Source of the DNA: Bifidobacterium sp. WK041_4_12
GTDB lineage: Bacteria > Actinomycetota > Actinomycetes > Actinomycetales > Bifidobacteriaceae
DNA length: 64,000 nt
Reading direction: 5' to 3'
Assembly (NCBI RefSeq): GCF_041080795.1
Contig: NZ_CP129674.1
Location: forward strand, 1,612,001-1,676,000
This document shows, piece by piece, positions 53,154-61,476 of the stretch. The number at the start of each line of letters is the position of its first letter. Position 1 is the stretch's first letter. The notes beneath the pieces were generated by a model. The model ran no database searches. It had not been told where the DNA came from and saw nothing but the letters and a program-made list of their open reading frames with translations. Both the position numbers and the translations under genes were made by a program.

Positions 53154-54422
53154 CTATGCCTGGAAAACGTCAGGATGATTGGGATCGCCGGGAATATCTG
53201 CAAGCAACCCTTCAAGGCCTAGGAATTCCTGCCAGAAATCCAGTGGCTGCCCATACGGTGTCGCTTCGGCACCGTTGGCCTGAATGTCTGATTTCGTCGC
53301 CTCAACGTCGAGCTGCGTGAGTCCATCAAAGTAGCTGGTGAGTCTGCCAAGGTTTTCAGTGTTGTAATAGAGCGAGAACATAATGTCGACAAGTCTGCGT
53401 GCACGGTCTTCAGGCAGTGAATCCCAATGACGGAATTCTAGGAAGTTCTTCATGCGAACATCGTTGAAATGCATGGAAAGAACATGGTTGATCTCGTATT
53501 GATTGAGCTCTCGGTCCGGATAGATTTCTGCTGCGTTCTCGTGCCACGCAATCACGTGACCATCTTGAACTGAATCCTTCTTTTCCGGGGTGTGGGTCAG
53601 ATCGGCGAAGAGGAGTGGGGTGCTCAGTACATCGGTGGCGTACGTTTCCCACGAAAAGTCTGGGCTGAACAGACCTGGCATGATGCCGGTGCGCTGCGGA
53701 TCCATGAGGTCCCACATTCGCTGGCGAAGCAGCGGATAGGGGTTGTCTTCGCCCTCGAAATACGGCGTATTGCGCAGGAACCATGCGATGATCGGTCCGA
53801 TTGCCGTTCCCACTCGCATCTTCTGAATCGAATCACGTTCATCGGTGTAATCGATGCTCACCTGCGTTGAAGCGGAACAGCGCATCATCATCGGCCCGTA
53901 GGAACCGATCCGACCGAGATACTTGTTCATGGATTCATAGCGATATTTGGGGTTGAGAGGAATGTCATTGAACCTGCTCACCGGCTGGTATCCGTAATTG
54001 ACGAGTCTGAACCCGAGTTCATTCGCAATGCGATCCACCTGGCCGCGGAAGGACTCGTAGGTGGCATTGAAATCGTCAGGCTTATGGAAAATGCCGATAG
54101 AGCATTCGATCTGTCCACCCGGTTCGAGCGAGACGTTCACCTTGTCTCTGTTCAAGCCTACGAGATGGCCGTTCTCCCAGTATTCTTCATCGGAGTTATA
54201 GAACCGGGCCAAACGCTTCAGTAGGGTTTCGACGCCGTTGGGTTCCCAGTAGGTGACGGCCGAATCGTCACTGTTATGAACCGGAAGATGCTCAATTTCA
54301 ACGCCATAACCGTATTCGCTGGGCTGTACCTTACCGCTCTCAAAGAACCGCATCAGACTCGCCAGATGCTTGGGATTCGGCTTGGTGAGCAAGTGCGCAT
54401 AGTTGACTCGAGTTGTGTTCAT
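53154..54422 (-). CDS. Glutamate-cysteine ligase (GCS2 family)
   Basis: A 422-aa protein with the GCS2 features 'YGYGVEIEHLPVH' near the N-terminus (E in the nucleotide/metal site), 'LEPGGQIECSIGIF', 'MMMRCSASTQVSIDY' and the C-terminal 'FLEFRHWDSLP' block. It forms gamma-glutamylcysteine from glutamate and cysteine, or a related gamma-glutamyl product (EgtA-type). No glutathione synthetase is nearby. It lies upstream of the T-box and ileS on the same strand, but ileS has its own leader. Confidence 0.85.
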   Translation of the reverse strand: MNTTRVNYAHLLTKPNPKHLASLMRFFESGKVQPSEYGYGVEIEHLPVHNSDDSAVTYWEPNGVETLLKRLARFYNSDEEYWENGHLVGLNRDKVNVSLEPGGQIECSIGIFHKPDDFNATYESFRGQVDRIANELGFRLVNYGYQPVSRFNDIPLNPKYRYESMNKYLGRIGSYGPMMMRCSASTQVSIDYTDERDSIQKMRVGTAIGPIIAWFLRNTPYFEGEDNPYPLLRQRMWDLMDPQRTGIMPGLFSPDFSWETYATDVLSTPLLFADLTHTPEKKDSVQDGHVIAWHENAAEIYPDRELNQYEINHVLSMHFNDVRMKNFLEFRHWDSLPEDRARRLVDIMFSLYYNTENLGRLTSYFDGLTQLDVEATKSDIQANGAEATPYGQPLDFWQEFLGLEGLLADIPGDPNHPDVFQA

Positions 54423-54540
54423 GACTCAAGCCTAAGCGAAGAAGTGAGAAAAGCGCGAACATACGCGCCAAAGAAGCTATACGAGTAATGAATAACCTGC
54501 ATTCATGGAGCTTCACCGCACCAAAATTCCGACTGCAACA

Positions 54541-54652
54541 TTCATTGTGAACTTGTCAAAGTATAAGCTCGTCAAAACCGTACTTTTCTGCCCGATTTTC
54601 GCCTAAATAGGCGTCAAAAATGCGCTTTATACTTTGGCGAGTTCACAATGAA
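54541..54652. repeat. Long intergenic palindrome, copy C
   Basis: Outer arms TTCATTGTGAACT (54541-54553) and AGTTCACAATGAA (54640-54652) pair perfectly and equal those of copy B. After four unpaired bases, CAAAGTATAA pairs with TTATACTTTG. The inner loop has a small CGCCTA..TAGGCG hairpin. It lies 17 bp 3' of xseB. The rest of the 54423-54669 gap holds only the upstream region of the ligase gene. Confidence 0.85.
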
Positions 54653-54669
54653 TCCATAACTCTTCAAAA

Positions 54670-54999
54670 CTACTCAAGATTGGACTGCGTTCCGGCATTT
54701 TCGCCGGCACTTGCCTGCTGAGCCTGGGCTTCATCGAGCTTGCCGCGGACCTGATTGAGCAGATACTGAGCACGCTGGGCAAGAGCCTCACCGATTTCCC
54801 ACTGACGCATCGATGCATCGAGATCCAGACCGCCTGTTTCGAGCGCTTGAACGGCCTGAATGAGCTGATCGCGCGCCTGCTCGTATGGCATCTTTGCGAT
54901 GGCTTCGCGTTCCTTATCGCTCACATGAGTTTCGACATCGTTGGTCTTCGCTGCCTCTGCTGTGTCGCCCTGATTTTCCTCTATATCCTTCTTGGCCAT
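54670..54999 (-). CDS. xseB: Exodeoxyribonuclease VII small subunit
   Basis: A 109-aa protein with the XseB core 'MPYEQARDQLIQAVQALETGGLDLDASMRQWEIGEALAQ' (about residues 37-75). It is flanked by acidic and A/Q/E-rich ends longer than usual. ATG 54999 has GGAGG upstream. It joins XseA (encoded just upstream) to degrade single-stranded DNA. Confidence 0.93.
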   Translation of the reverse strand: MAKKDIEENQGDTAEAAKTNDVETHVSDKEREAIAKMPYEQARDQLIQAVQALETGGLDLDASMRQWEIGEALAQRAQYLLNQVRGKLDEAQAQQASAGENAGTQSNLE

Positions 55000-55103
55000 T
55001 GTTCCTCCGTACCTTCCATACCTTGGCTGATTGATTCTCACGATTGGCTTTACTGGCTGATTTTACTAACTGGTTTACTTGACTGACTGCTATGAATCGA
55101 GGC

Positions 55104-56405
55104 TTATAGCGCCTGTGCCTGCAAGCTTCCTCGACGCAAGGTCAAGGTAAGCTTCTCCCCTGCCGACACTGCCTCTGGATCATCGATGACATGACCGTTG
55201 CTGGCTTGAACCACGGCGTAGCCACGGTTCAGAGTTGACTGCGGACTCATGGCCGTCAATGACGCATGAAGCTTTTCAACCGTGAGACTCGCGTCGTCAA
55301 CGATTCGTCGCAATGCAATGTCAAGTCGCTGCTGAGAGTCATCAATGAAGCGCTGTGGTTTTTCAAGCATCGTCTGGGGGTTGGTAAGACTCGGCCGATT
55401 GGCATAACCGTCAACCAGTCTGGACTCGTTTTCCACCATGGAGCGAATGCGCTCACGGATTCTGCGCTGCCCTTCTTCAACAATCTGCATCTGCTCGACA
55501 ACATCTGGAACGGCGCGTTTCGCTGCATCGGTAGGAGTCGATGCACGCAGGTCAGCGGCCAGATCAATCAGCGTCCAATCGTCCTCGTGCCCAATTGCCG
55601 AAACAATCGGCGTTTGGCAGGCAGCGGTCGCACGGACGACACCCTCGTCAGAAAATCCAAGCAAATCCTCGAAGCTGCCGCCTCCTCGAGCAACGATGAT
55701 CACATCAACGGCTGGGTCCTTATCGAGTTTCTGAATAGCCTGAATTACATCGGGCGGGCATTGCGGCCCTTGGACATGAGCATGAACGATAGTGAACGCA
55801 ATCGTAGGCCACCGCAAACGGGCGTTCGTGACAACATCGCCTTCTGCTCGTGCCTGAGGAGCGCAGATAAGGCCCAGTCTGGTCGGGAATTCAGGCAGGG
55901 TGACCTTGTTTTCAACGTCGAAAAGCCCTTCTCCCTTGAGTTTCTTGCGCAACTCTTCGATCTGAGCCTTCAGATCCCCCGTTCCCACGCGACGGATGTC
56001 GTCAGCCATGAAGCTCAATCGGGTCTGCTTTACCCACAGATCAGGTCTTCCATGGATTACCACGCGGTCCCCCTGACGAAAATCGCGAGCCATCACTGCA
56101 AAATTACGGAAGCCCATAACAGAAATCGAAATGTCCTCGACGCTGTCGCGAACCGTAAGATATGCCGAACCGCTTCGTCGCGTATTGATCTCTACTATCT
56201 GCCCTTCAATCCATGCGCTGGGCCAGCGGCTCACCGCATCATGGAACTTCTGACTCAGCACACTCACTGGCCAAGGATTCTCAGCAGTGGTTTCACGAGC
56301 CAGACGGGGCAGTTCCTGAGCATTCGGAAGAGCGACGGCATCGGTATGAATCGGCAAATACGGGCTTTGAATCATGGTATACACTCTCTGACGACTGCGG
56401 GACAT
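55104..56405 (-). CDS. xseA: Exodeoxyribonuclease VII large subunit
   Basis: A 433-aa protein. The N-terminal OB-fold ('PVSVLSQKFHDAVSRWPSAWIEGQI', 'SGSAYLTVRDS') is followed by the Exonuc_VII_L catalytic region ('TRLGLICAPQARAEGDV', 'DVIIVARGGGSFEDLLGFSDE', 'VSAIGHEDDWTLIDLAADLRASTPTDAA'), a coiled coil and 'LNRGYAVV'. It forms ExoVII with XseB 104 bp downstream. ATG 56375 with AGAGAG upstream is an alternative, possibly better, start. Confidence 0.95.
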   Translation of the reverse strand: MSRSRQRVYTMIQSPYLPIHTDAVALPNAQELPRLARETTAENPWPVSVLSQKFHDAVSRWPSAWIEGQIVEINTRRSGSAYLTVRDSVEDISISVMGFRNFAVMARDFRQGDRVVIHGRPDLWVKQTRLSFMADDIRRVGTGDLKAQIEELRKKLKGEGLFDVENKVTLPEFPTRLGLICAPQARAEGDVVTNARLRWPTIAFTIVHAHVQGPQCPPDVIQAIQKLDKDPAVDVIIVARGGGSFEDLLGFSDEGVVRATAACQTPIVSAIGHEDDWTLIDLAADLRASTPTDAAKRAVPDVVEQMQIVEEGQRRIRERIRSMVENESRLVDGYANRPSLTNPQTMLEKPQRFIDDSQQRLDIALRRIVDDASLTVEKLHASLTAMSPQSTLNRGYAVVQASNGHVIDDPEAVSAGEKLTLTLRRGSLQAQAL

Positions 56406-56539
56406 AGCGCCGTAGGCATAGCATCGGCAAACGTAACCAAGCAGTCGAAAACTGGCGGTTCAACAAACCAGTCGCGCACAACAACGGTTGAGAACAACAC
56501 CGTCTGAGAGAACCAGCCCGATGAAAAACCAGCTAGCTG

Positions 56540-57508
56540 TCAGAAACCGAGGGTGGTGCGCCCGAACTGGTCGAGCCAGCGCAGGATGGCACCTTCGCGC
56601 AATGCCCAAGGGCAGATTTCGACTTCTTCAACGTTTAGGGCCTTCATGATTTCATCGGCAATCACTCCGCCACCGGTGATCTGGAAGGATCGTTCCTTGG
56701 TGATGCCGGGAAGTGCAACTCGTTGATCGGGCGTGATCGCGGCAAGTCGAGGAATCCAGTCCTCAAGCTCTTCGCGAGTCATCACCATCGAGTCTTCTCG
56801 GCCTTTTTCCTTGCGCACAGTCCCTACAAGGCGAGCCAAGGATCTGAGAGTTTTGGAGGTGCCGACCGCGTGGTTCGGCTCCTTGGACGTGGGGAAAGCC
56901 TCCACCATCGGTTCGATGATCTTCTTGACCTCGCGATGGACAACTTCCAGCTGCTTGTCATCAGCCATGCCATCAGGAAGGAATTCATGGGTGACTCGCC
57001 CTGCTCCAGCCGGAACGCTGAGTGCGAGGCTCGGCTCTTCGTCTCGACCCATTGCCACTTCGAGCGATCCTCCGCCAATATCGATCATGAGCAGGCGTCC
57101 TGCATCCCAGCCATACCATCGCCGCGCTGCCAGAAAAGTCAGGCGAGCCTCGTCAGCTCCGGAAAGCACGGTGATTGGCTGACCGATATGATGCTCGAGC
57201 TTATGCAGGATCTTCGCGCCATTCGGCGCTTCCCGTATCGCGGAAGTAGCCATGGGAAGCAGTTGGGTGATGTCGTATTGCTTCGCGATTTCCATAGCCT
57301 TGTCTATTGCCTTGAGAATGACCTCGACCGCTGACTTCTTGATCGAACCGTCTTCCTTGATGTATTGCATCAGGCGAATCGTCGATTTGCAACTGGCTTC
57401 TGCAATGGGACGGGCACCGTGAGCGGCATCGACAATCAACATGTGTATGGTGTTGGATCCGATGTCGAGCACGCCAAGGCGTGTGGTTGTTGCGCGCAAC
57501 GTTGTCAT
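56540..57508 (-). CDS. Ppx/GppA family phosphatase
   Basis: A 322-aa protein of the sugar-kinase/Hsp70 fold. Phosphate loops are 'LGVLDIGSNTIHM' (residues 11-23) and 'MIDIGGGSLEVAMG'. 'SAIREAPNG' and 'QITGGGVIADEIM' are also typical. It hydrolyses polyphosphate and/or pppGpp; the short single-domain form matches actinobacterial Ppx1/Ppx2 proteins. ATG 57508 has AAGG upstream. It follows, in order, the ABC binding-protein gene but faces the same way as xseA. Confidence 0.92.
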   Translation of the reverse strand: MTTLRATTTRLGVLDIGSNTIHMLIVDAAHGARPIAEASCKSTIRLMQYIKEDGSIKKSAVEVILKAIDKAMEIAKQYDITQLLPMATSAIREAPNGAKILHKLEHHIGQPITVLSGADEARLTFLAARRWYGWDAGRLLMIDIGGGSLEVAMGRDEEPSLALSVPAGAGRVTHEFLPDGMADDKQLEVVHREVKKIIEPMVEAFPTSKEPNHAVGTSKTLRSLARLVGTVRKEKGREDSMVMTREELEDWIPRLAAITPDQRVALPGITKERSFQITGGGVIADEIMKALNVEEVEICPWALREGAILRWLDQFGRTTLGF

Positions 57509-57671
57509 AATGGTTAACCTTAGCAATGGAGTCGAACGAACCCGCCGCGAATGCATCATCGCAACGGGTTTTGGACGCGCTCAACGAGTACTCACAGAAC
57601 ACTCACCGAGCAAAAAACTGCAAAGAAGCTACAAAAAACATGCGATTACCATGCACTGAGCGGCCACCGCA

Positions 57672-58610
57672 CTATTCTACGGAAGGATTGATCTCGGCCT
57701 TGTCGATTGCTCCGCCCTGAACACCCCAATGCTTCAGGATCTTCCCGTAGGTGCCATCGTCGATGAACTTCTGAATCGTTTTCCGCACTGCCTCATCGAG
57801 CTTGCTGTCACCCTTCTTCGTCACGATACCCTGAGGAACCACGCCTTCACCCTCGCCGACGGTCTGGAGCTGACCTCCAGTCTGGGCAATGGCATATCCC
57901 GCAACAGGAGAATCGGCATAAAACACGTCGATTTTGCCAGTGAGCACAGCGGTCGTGGCATCGGTCTGCATCTTGAACGATTGCACGTTCATGGCTTTCT
58001 TTCCGTCAGCCTTGCACTTCTTGCTGTCGGTATCGGCCTGCTGCTCTTCGATGGTTCCGGTCTGGACGCCCAGGCTTACACCGCACATGTTGGAGGTATC
58101 AATCTTCTGTGGATTGCCCTTCTTCACTACATACGACATGCCGGCCTTGTAATACGAGATCATGTCGACCGTCTGCTCGCGTTCCTTCGTGATCGTGAAG
58201 CTGGAAATCCCCATATCATATTTGCTGCCTACTGCAGGAATGATTGAATCAAATGAGGCACTGGTCGGATTCGACTTCAATCCCCAGACACGCGCGATGG
58301 CGTTGGTCAGGTCGACATCATATCCGGTCGGTGTCTTGCCATCTGACTTCAAGAACTCCGCAGGAGCATACGAGGTTTCCATACCAACCGTCAGTTGATT
58401 GTCCTCGGTGACGCTCGACGGCACCAATGAGGCAATCTCAGCATCCTTCTTGATGTCATTGACGTTATAGGGCTGAATCGTTGCATTGGCCGAACCGCTC
58501 TTAGCTGCTGCAGAGCCCGCAGAACCCGCATCGGTCGTACCGCAAGCCACCGCTGTCAGCATCATGCCGGCACACATCAGCACGGCGGAAAGCTGCTTCA
58601 CATTGTTCAT
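57672..58610 (-). CDS. Amino-acid ABC transporter substrate-binding lipoprotein
   Basis: A 312-aa SBP_bac_3 protein. The signal peptide ends in lipobox 'TAVAC' (lipidated Cys about residue 23), followed by a short S/A/G linker. The binding domain shows 'LTVGMETSYAPAEFLKSDGKTPTGYDVDLTNAIARVWG', 'YDMGISSFTITKEREQTVDM' and 'LGVQTGT'. It captures a polar amino acid for an ABC importer. No permease or ATPase gene is adjacent, so it is either an orphan or works with a distant transporter. ATG 58610 has AAGGTG upstream. Confidence 0.9.
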   Translation of the reverse strand: MNNVKQLSAVLMCAGMMLTAVACGTTDAGSAGSAAAKSGSANATIQPYNVNDIKKDAEIASLVPSSVTEDNQLTVGMETSYAPAEFLKSDGKTPTGYDVDLTNAIARVWGLKSNPTSASFDSIIPAVGSKYDMGISSFTITKEREQTVDMISYYKAGMSYVVKKGNPQKIDTSNMCGVSLGVQTGTIEEQQADTDSKKCKADGKKAMNVQSFKMQTDATTAVLTGKIDVFYADSPVAGYAIAQTGGQLQTVGEGEGVVPQGIVTKKGDSKLDEAVRKTIQKFIDDGTYGKILKHWGVQGGAIDKAEINPSVE

Positions 58611-58877
58611 CTTCACCTTGAAGTCCTCCAACTCAAAAATAACGGAACCAAGAATACAGCATCGCGTATATAAAACGTATATAAAAAGGTGGGCATGAGG
58701 AGCGCATGAGACGTGCCTGCGACACGGAGTGACACGCATTGAGATGCATCAGCCTAGAATTTTCAGCAACATTAATGTAAATGACCCTGTTAATTCACAG
58801 CGAATACTATGATTGAGAATTGTGATCAAATTTACGCAAACGGTATCACAATAGAAGGCATAGAGAGAGAAGAGGAC

Positions 58878-60491
58878 ATGGAAGAATCTTCGCTGTTGAG
58901 CGCCGATGGGGACCGGACTCATGCATCGCAACAATACGATGATTCGACACCACCGCCAAGCTTCGCTGCCCAGCAGCATGCAAAACCGTTCAATTTGGAT
59001 GTTCCGTTTTCCAGTATTCGGCGCGGCGCACACAAGGTACAAATTCCCAGATGGCGTTATCTCTTCCTGACTGCGCTGGTTCTTGAAGACCTCGCCGTGT
59101 TTCTTTTTTCCCTGGTCATCTGCTTCACACTCAAGCCCGAATCGTATGTCTCACTCTCCGCAACCATGCCGACGTGGATATTCATGATATTGCAGTGCTT
59201 CGTCTGGCTGGCAGCTTTGACCGGCTGTGGCGCCTATCAACGGCATATCATGACCGACGGCTACCGAATCTATACCATAATACTGAATTCAGCCTTCATC
59301 ACCATCGTTGGCAGCGGATATCTGGTTTACATGTTTGATCTCTCGCTACCACGAACCGCAGTAATCAAGGCTCCTGCTCTTGCAGCCTGCCTTGAGATTC
59401 TGATGCGCTGGTGCTTCAAACAATACATGCTTCGCACCCGCAACAACGGCCAATGCCTGTACAACACCGTCATCATCGGTTCACCCCAAGGAATCATTGA
59501 TAACCTCAAGATGCTCGAATCCAGCAGCGTCTTGGGTTACCGTCCGATTGCTGTCTGCCCTGTTGTCAATGAAGGTGACGGATCGCACAACTTTATTGCC
59601 GCCATGCAAGATGAGCAATACTTCTCTGAATTCCCAGTGCATCAAATACCCTTCTCAAGCAACATCGCCAATGACTTGCATGCCATGCATACTCAGATTC
59701 TATTGGTCACCGACACCGTCTCACGCGACTCCGAACAGATGCGGGCGCTCTCTCTTCTTATGGAGTCACGAGGCATCGAGCTGGCATTCACCGTTTCGGT
59801 AGCCGACGTGGGCGGGCATAGACTGCATCTTCGCGACTCATCGCAGTTGCAAGTTCTCACAGCGTCGCTCCCCCAGTATTCATACCCTGCTGCGTTGCTG
59901 AAGCGCCTCTATGACATCATTGTCTCTGCAGCTGCGCTTGTAATTGCCGGTCCTCTGGTGATGCTGCCGATTGCGCTTGCCATCAAAGACGAAGACAAAG
60001 GACCAGTGTTTTACACTCAGGAACGAATCGGCAAGAATGGTAAGCCGTTCAAGTTCTACAAGTTCCGATCGATGGTCACCGATGCGGATCAGAAAGATAA
60101 GGAACTTGCTGAGAAATACGGTCAGGAATACGGTGCGCTTTTCAAGTTGCAGGATGATCCTCGCGTAACGACGGTTGGCAAAATAATCCGCAAGTTTTCG
60201 CTTGACGAAATTCCACAGTTCTATAACGTGCTCAAGGGTGACATGTCGATTGTTGGCCCGCGTCCTCAACGACAATACGAGGTCAACAACTACAGTTCCA
60301 TCTACACGACCCGTCTGCTTGTGAAGCCGGGCATCACCGGACCCTGGCAGATATCCGGCCGATCGGACCTCAGCCAAGAACAGTCTGAGCAGTTGGATGT
60401 TTCCTACATCGAAAACTGGTCAATCACCAGCGACATCGTGATTACGCTTAAAACAGCTGTCGCCGTATTTAGAGCCGTCGGCGCTTACTGA
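58878..60491 (+). CDS. EPS priming polyprenyl-phosphate sugar phosphotransferase
   Basis: A 538-aa protein of the WbaP/CpsE family. Four to five N-terminal membrane helices (about 60-180) are followed by a nucleotide-binding-like middle domain (about 195-320). The catalytic Bac_transf domain ends the protein ('YSYPAALLKRLYDIIVSAAALVI', 'GPVFYTQERIGKNGKPFKFYKFRSM', 'SLDEIPQFYNVLKGDMSIVGPRP', 'KPGITGPWQISGRS'). It loads the first sugar phosphate onto undecaprenyl phosphate for exopolysaccharide synthesis. ATG 58878 is used; an in-frame ATG at 58809 is possible. The EPS cluster probably continues beyond the window. Confidence 0.93.
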   Translation: MEESSLLSADGDRTHASQQYDDSTPPPSFAAQQHAKPFNLDVPFSSIRRGAHKVQIPRWRYLFLTALVLEDLAVFLFSLVICFTLKPESYVSLSATMPTWIFMILQCFVWLAALTGCGAYQRHIMTDGYRIYTIILNSAFITIVGSGYLVYMFDLSLPRTAVIKAPALAACLEILMRWCFKQYMLRTRNNGQCLYNTVIIGSPQGIIDNLKMLESSSVLGYRPIAVCPVVNEGDGSHNFIAAMQDEQYFSEFPVHQIPFSSNIANDLHAMHTQILLVTDTVSRDSEQMRALSLLMESRGIELAFTVSVADVGGHRLHLRDSSQLQVLTASLPQYSYPAALLKRLYDIIVSAAALVIAGPLVMLPIALAIKDEDKGPVFYTQERIGKNGKPFKFYKFRSMVTDADQKDKELAEKYGQEYGALFKLQDDPRVTTVGKIIRKFSLDEIPQFYNVLKGDMSIVGPRPQRQYEVNNYSSIYTTRLLVKPGITGPWQISGRSDLSQEQSEQLDVSYIENWSITSDIVITLKTAVAVFRAVGAY

Positions 60492-60650
60492 AGTACACAT
60501 CAAGACTGTGTTTCATTTGTGTTAGCAATCAATTATTGTTATGGTCTAATTTTTGACTGGTTGACTAATATACTGTACCTTGTTCATTGTATGTTGAATC
60601 CACTCATAGTGTTTGCAAAAGGGTTCAAAAATATGCATAAGGAGAAACCA

Positions 60651-61235
60651 ATGAAGAAACAGTCAATCAGTTTACGCCATGCACTCACCGTTGTTGCAGT
60701 AGCAATCACCGCACTATTCGCACTAGCAATGCCACAAGCCGCCTTCGCAGCCGATTACGGCAGCGTCAACACCGACAAGATCACACAGGATCCAACCACC
60801 CATACCGTCACCATTCCAGTCACCGTTTCAGACGACCTATATGACGAGGGATATACTTCAGTCACTGTCACCGTAGATACCGACCAAGTATCAAACGTCG
60901 AGCAAGTTGCCAACAAGGCATATGGACCCTTCGCTCTTTCCACAACTTCACCACACGTAGCTAACCTCAAGTACACGCCAGTCGTAGGAGCAAAGGCTAT
61001 CAGCTACACGATCACCTCATATGATCCTGTCACCAAGACATCCGGTCCCGTGGTAGCCAACGGCACATACCAGCTTCCGTATGTCGTCCCTACCAAGAGC
61101 ACAACTGGCGCATCTACGCAAGAGCTTGGTAAAACCGGTATCGATATCGCTCCCTATGCTGTAGCCGTCGTGCTGCTAGCCGGCGCTGGTGCACTCTCAC
61201 TCGTTGCCATAAGGCAAACAAAGAACAAGCAATAG
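60651..61235 (+). CDS. Small secreted surface protein with LGKTG-type anchor
   Basis: A 194-aa protein. A strong signal peptide (1-35, cut near 'AAFAAD') is followed by an immunoglobulin-like, Thr/Val-rich body of about 120 residues, then a 'STTGASTQE' linker. At the end are 'LGKTG', a hydrophobic segment and a basic tail, as in sortase substrates (LPxTG-like). AAGGAG lies upstream of ATG 60651. A terminator follows. It is encoded beside the EPS genes and may be a minor surface or capsule-associated protein; no known family recognised. Confidence 0.75.
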   Translation: MKKQSISLRHALTVVAVAITALFALAMPQAAFAADYGSVNTDKITQDPTTHTVTIPVTVSDDLYDEGYTSVTVTVDTDQVSNVEQVANKAYGPFALSTTSPHVANLKYTPVVGAKAISYTITSYDPVTKTSGPVVANGTYQLPYVVPTKSTTGASTQELGKTGIDIAPYAVAVVLLAGAGALSLVAIRQTKNKQ

Positions 61236-61265
61236 TCCGTCATAAGAATCAAAATCTTACACAAG

Positions 61266-61295
61266 AACGGGACTCCGAGAATTCGGAGTCCCGTT
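61266..61295 (+). terminator. Hairpin terminator after the surface-protein gene
   Basis: AACGGGACTCCGA pairs with TCGGAGTCCCGTT (13 bp) around a GAAT loop, followed by TTTGC. The rest of the 61236-61476 gap shows no gene; it has several CAACTCC/CAGCTC direct repeats near 61325-61400. Confidence 0.85.
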
Positions 61296-61476
61296 TGCAT
61301 ATCCAATTCAATAGATCTCTCCAGCACTAACTCTCAGCTACACTCAACTCCTCAACTTCAGCGTTCAACTCCAGCTCACCAGCTTCAATTCCAGTGCAAC
61401 TCCCCCAGTGCCCTCTACCGATTCAACGCTCCTCGGAGTTCCCCAGTGCTTTGCAGTGCTTCCACTACCAGCCCCA

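Noticed and set aside
55266..56507. 413-aa plus-strand open frame opposite xseA
   Set aside because: Shadow of xseA; product has no recognisable motif and unlikely composition.
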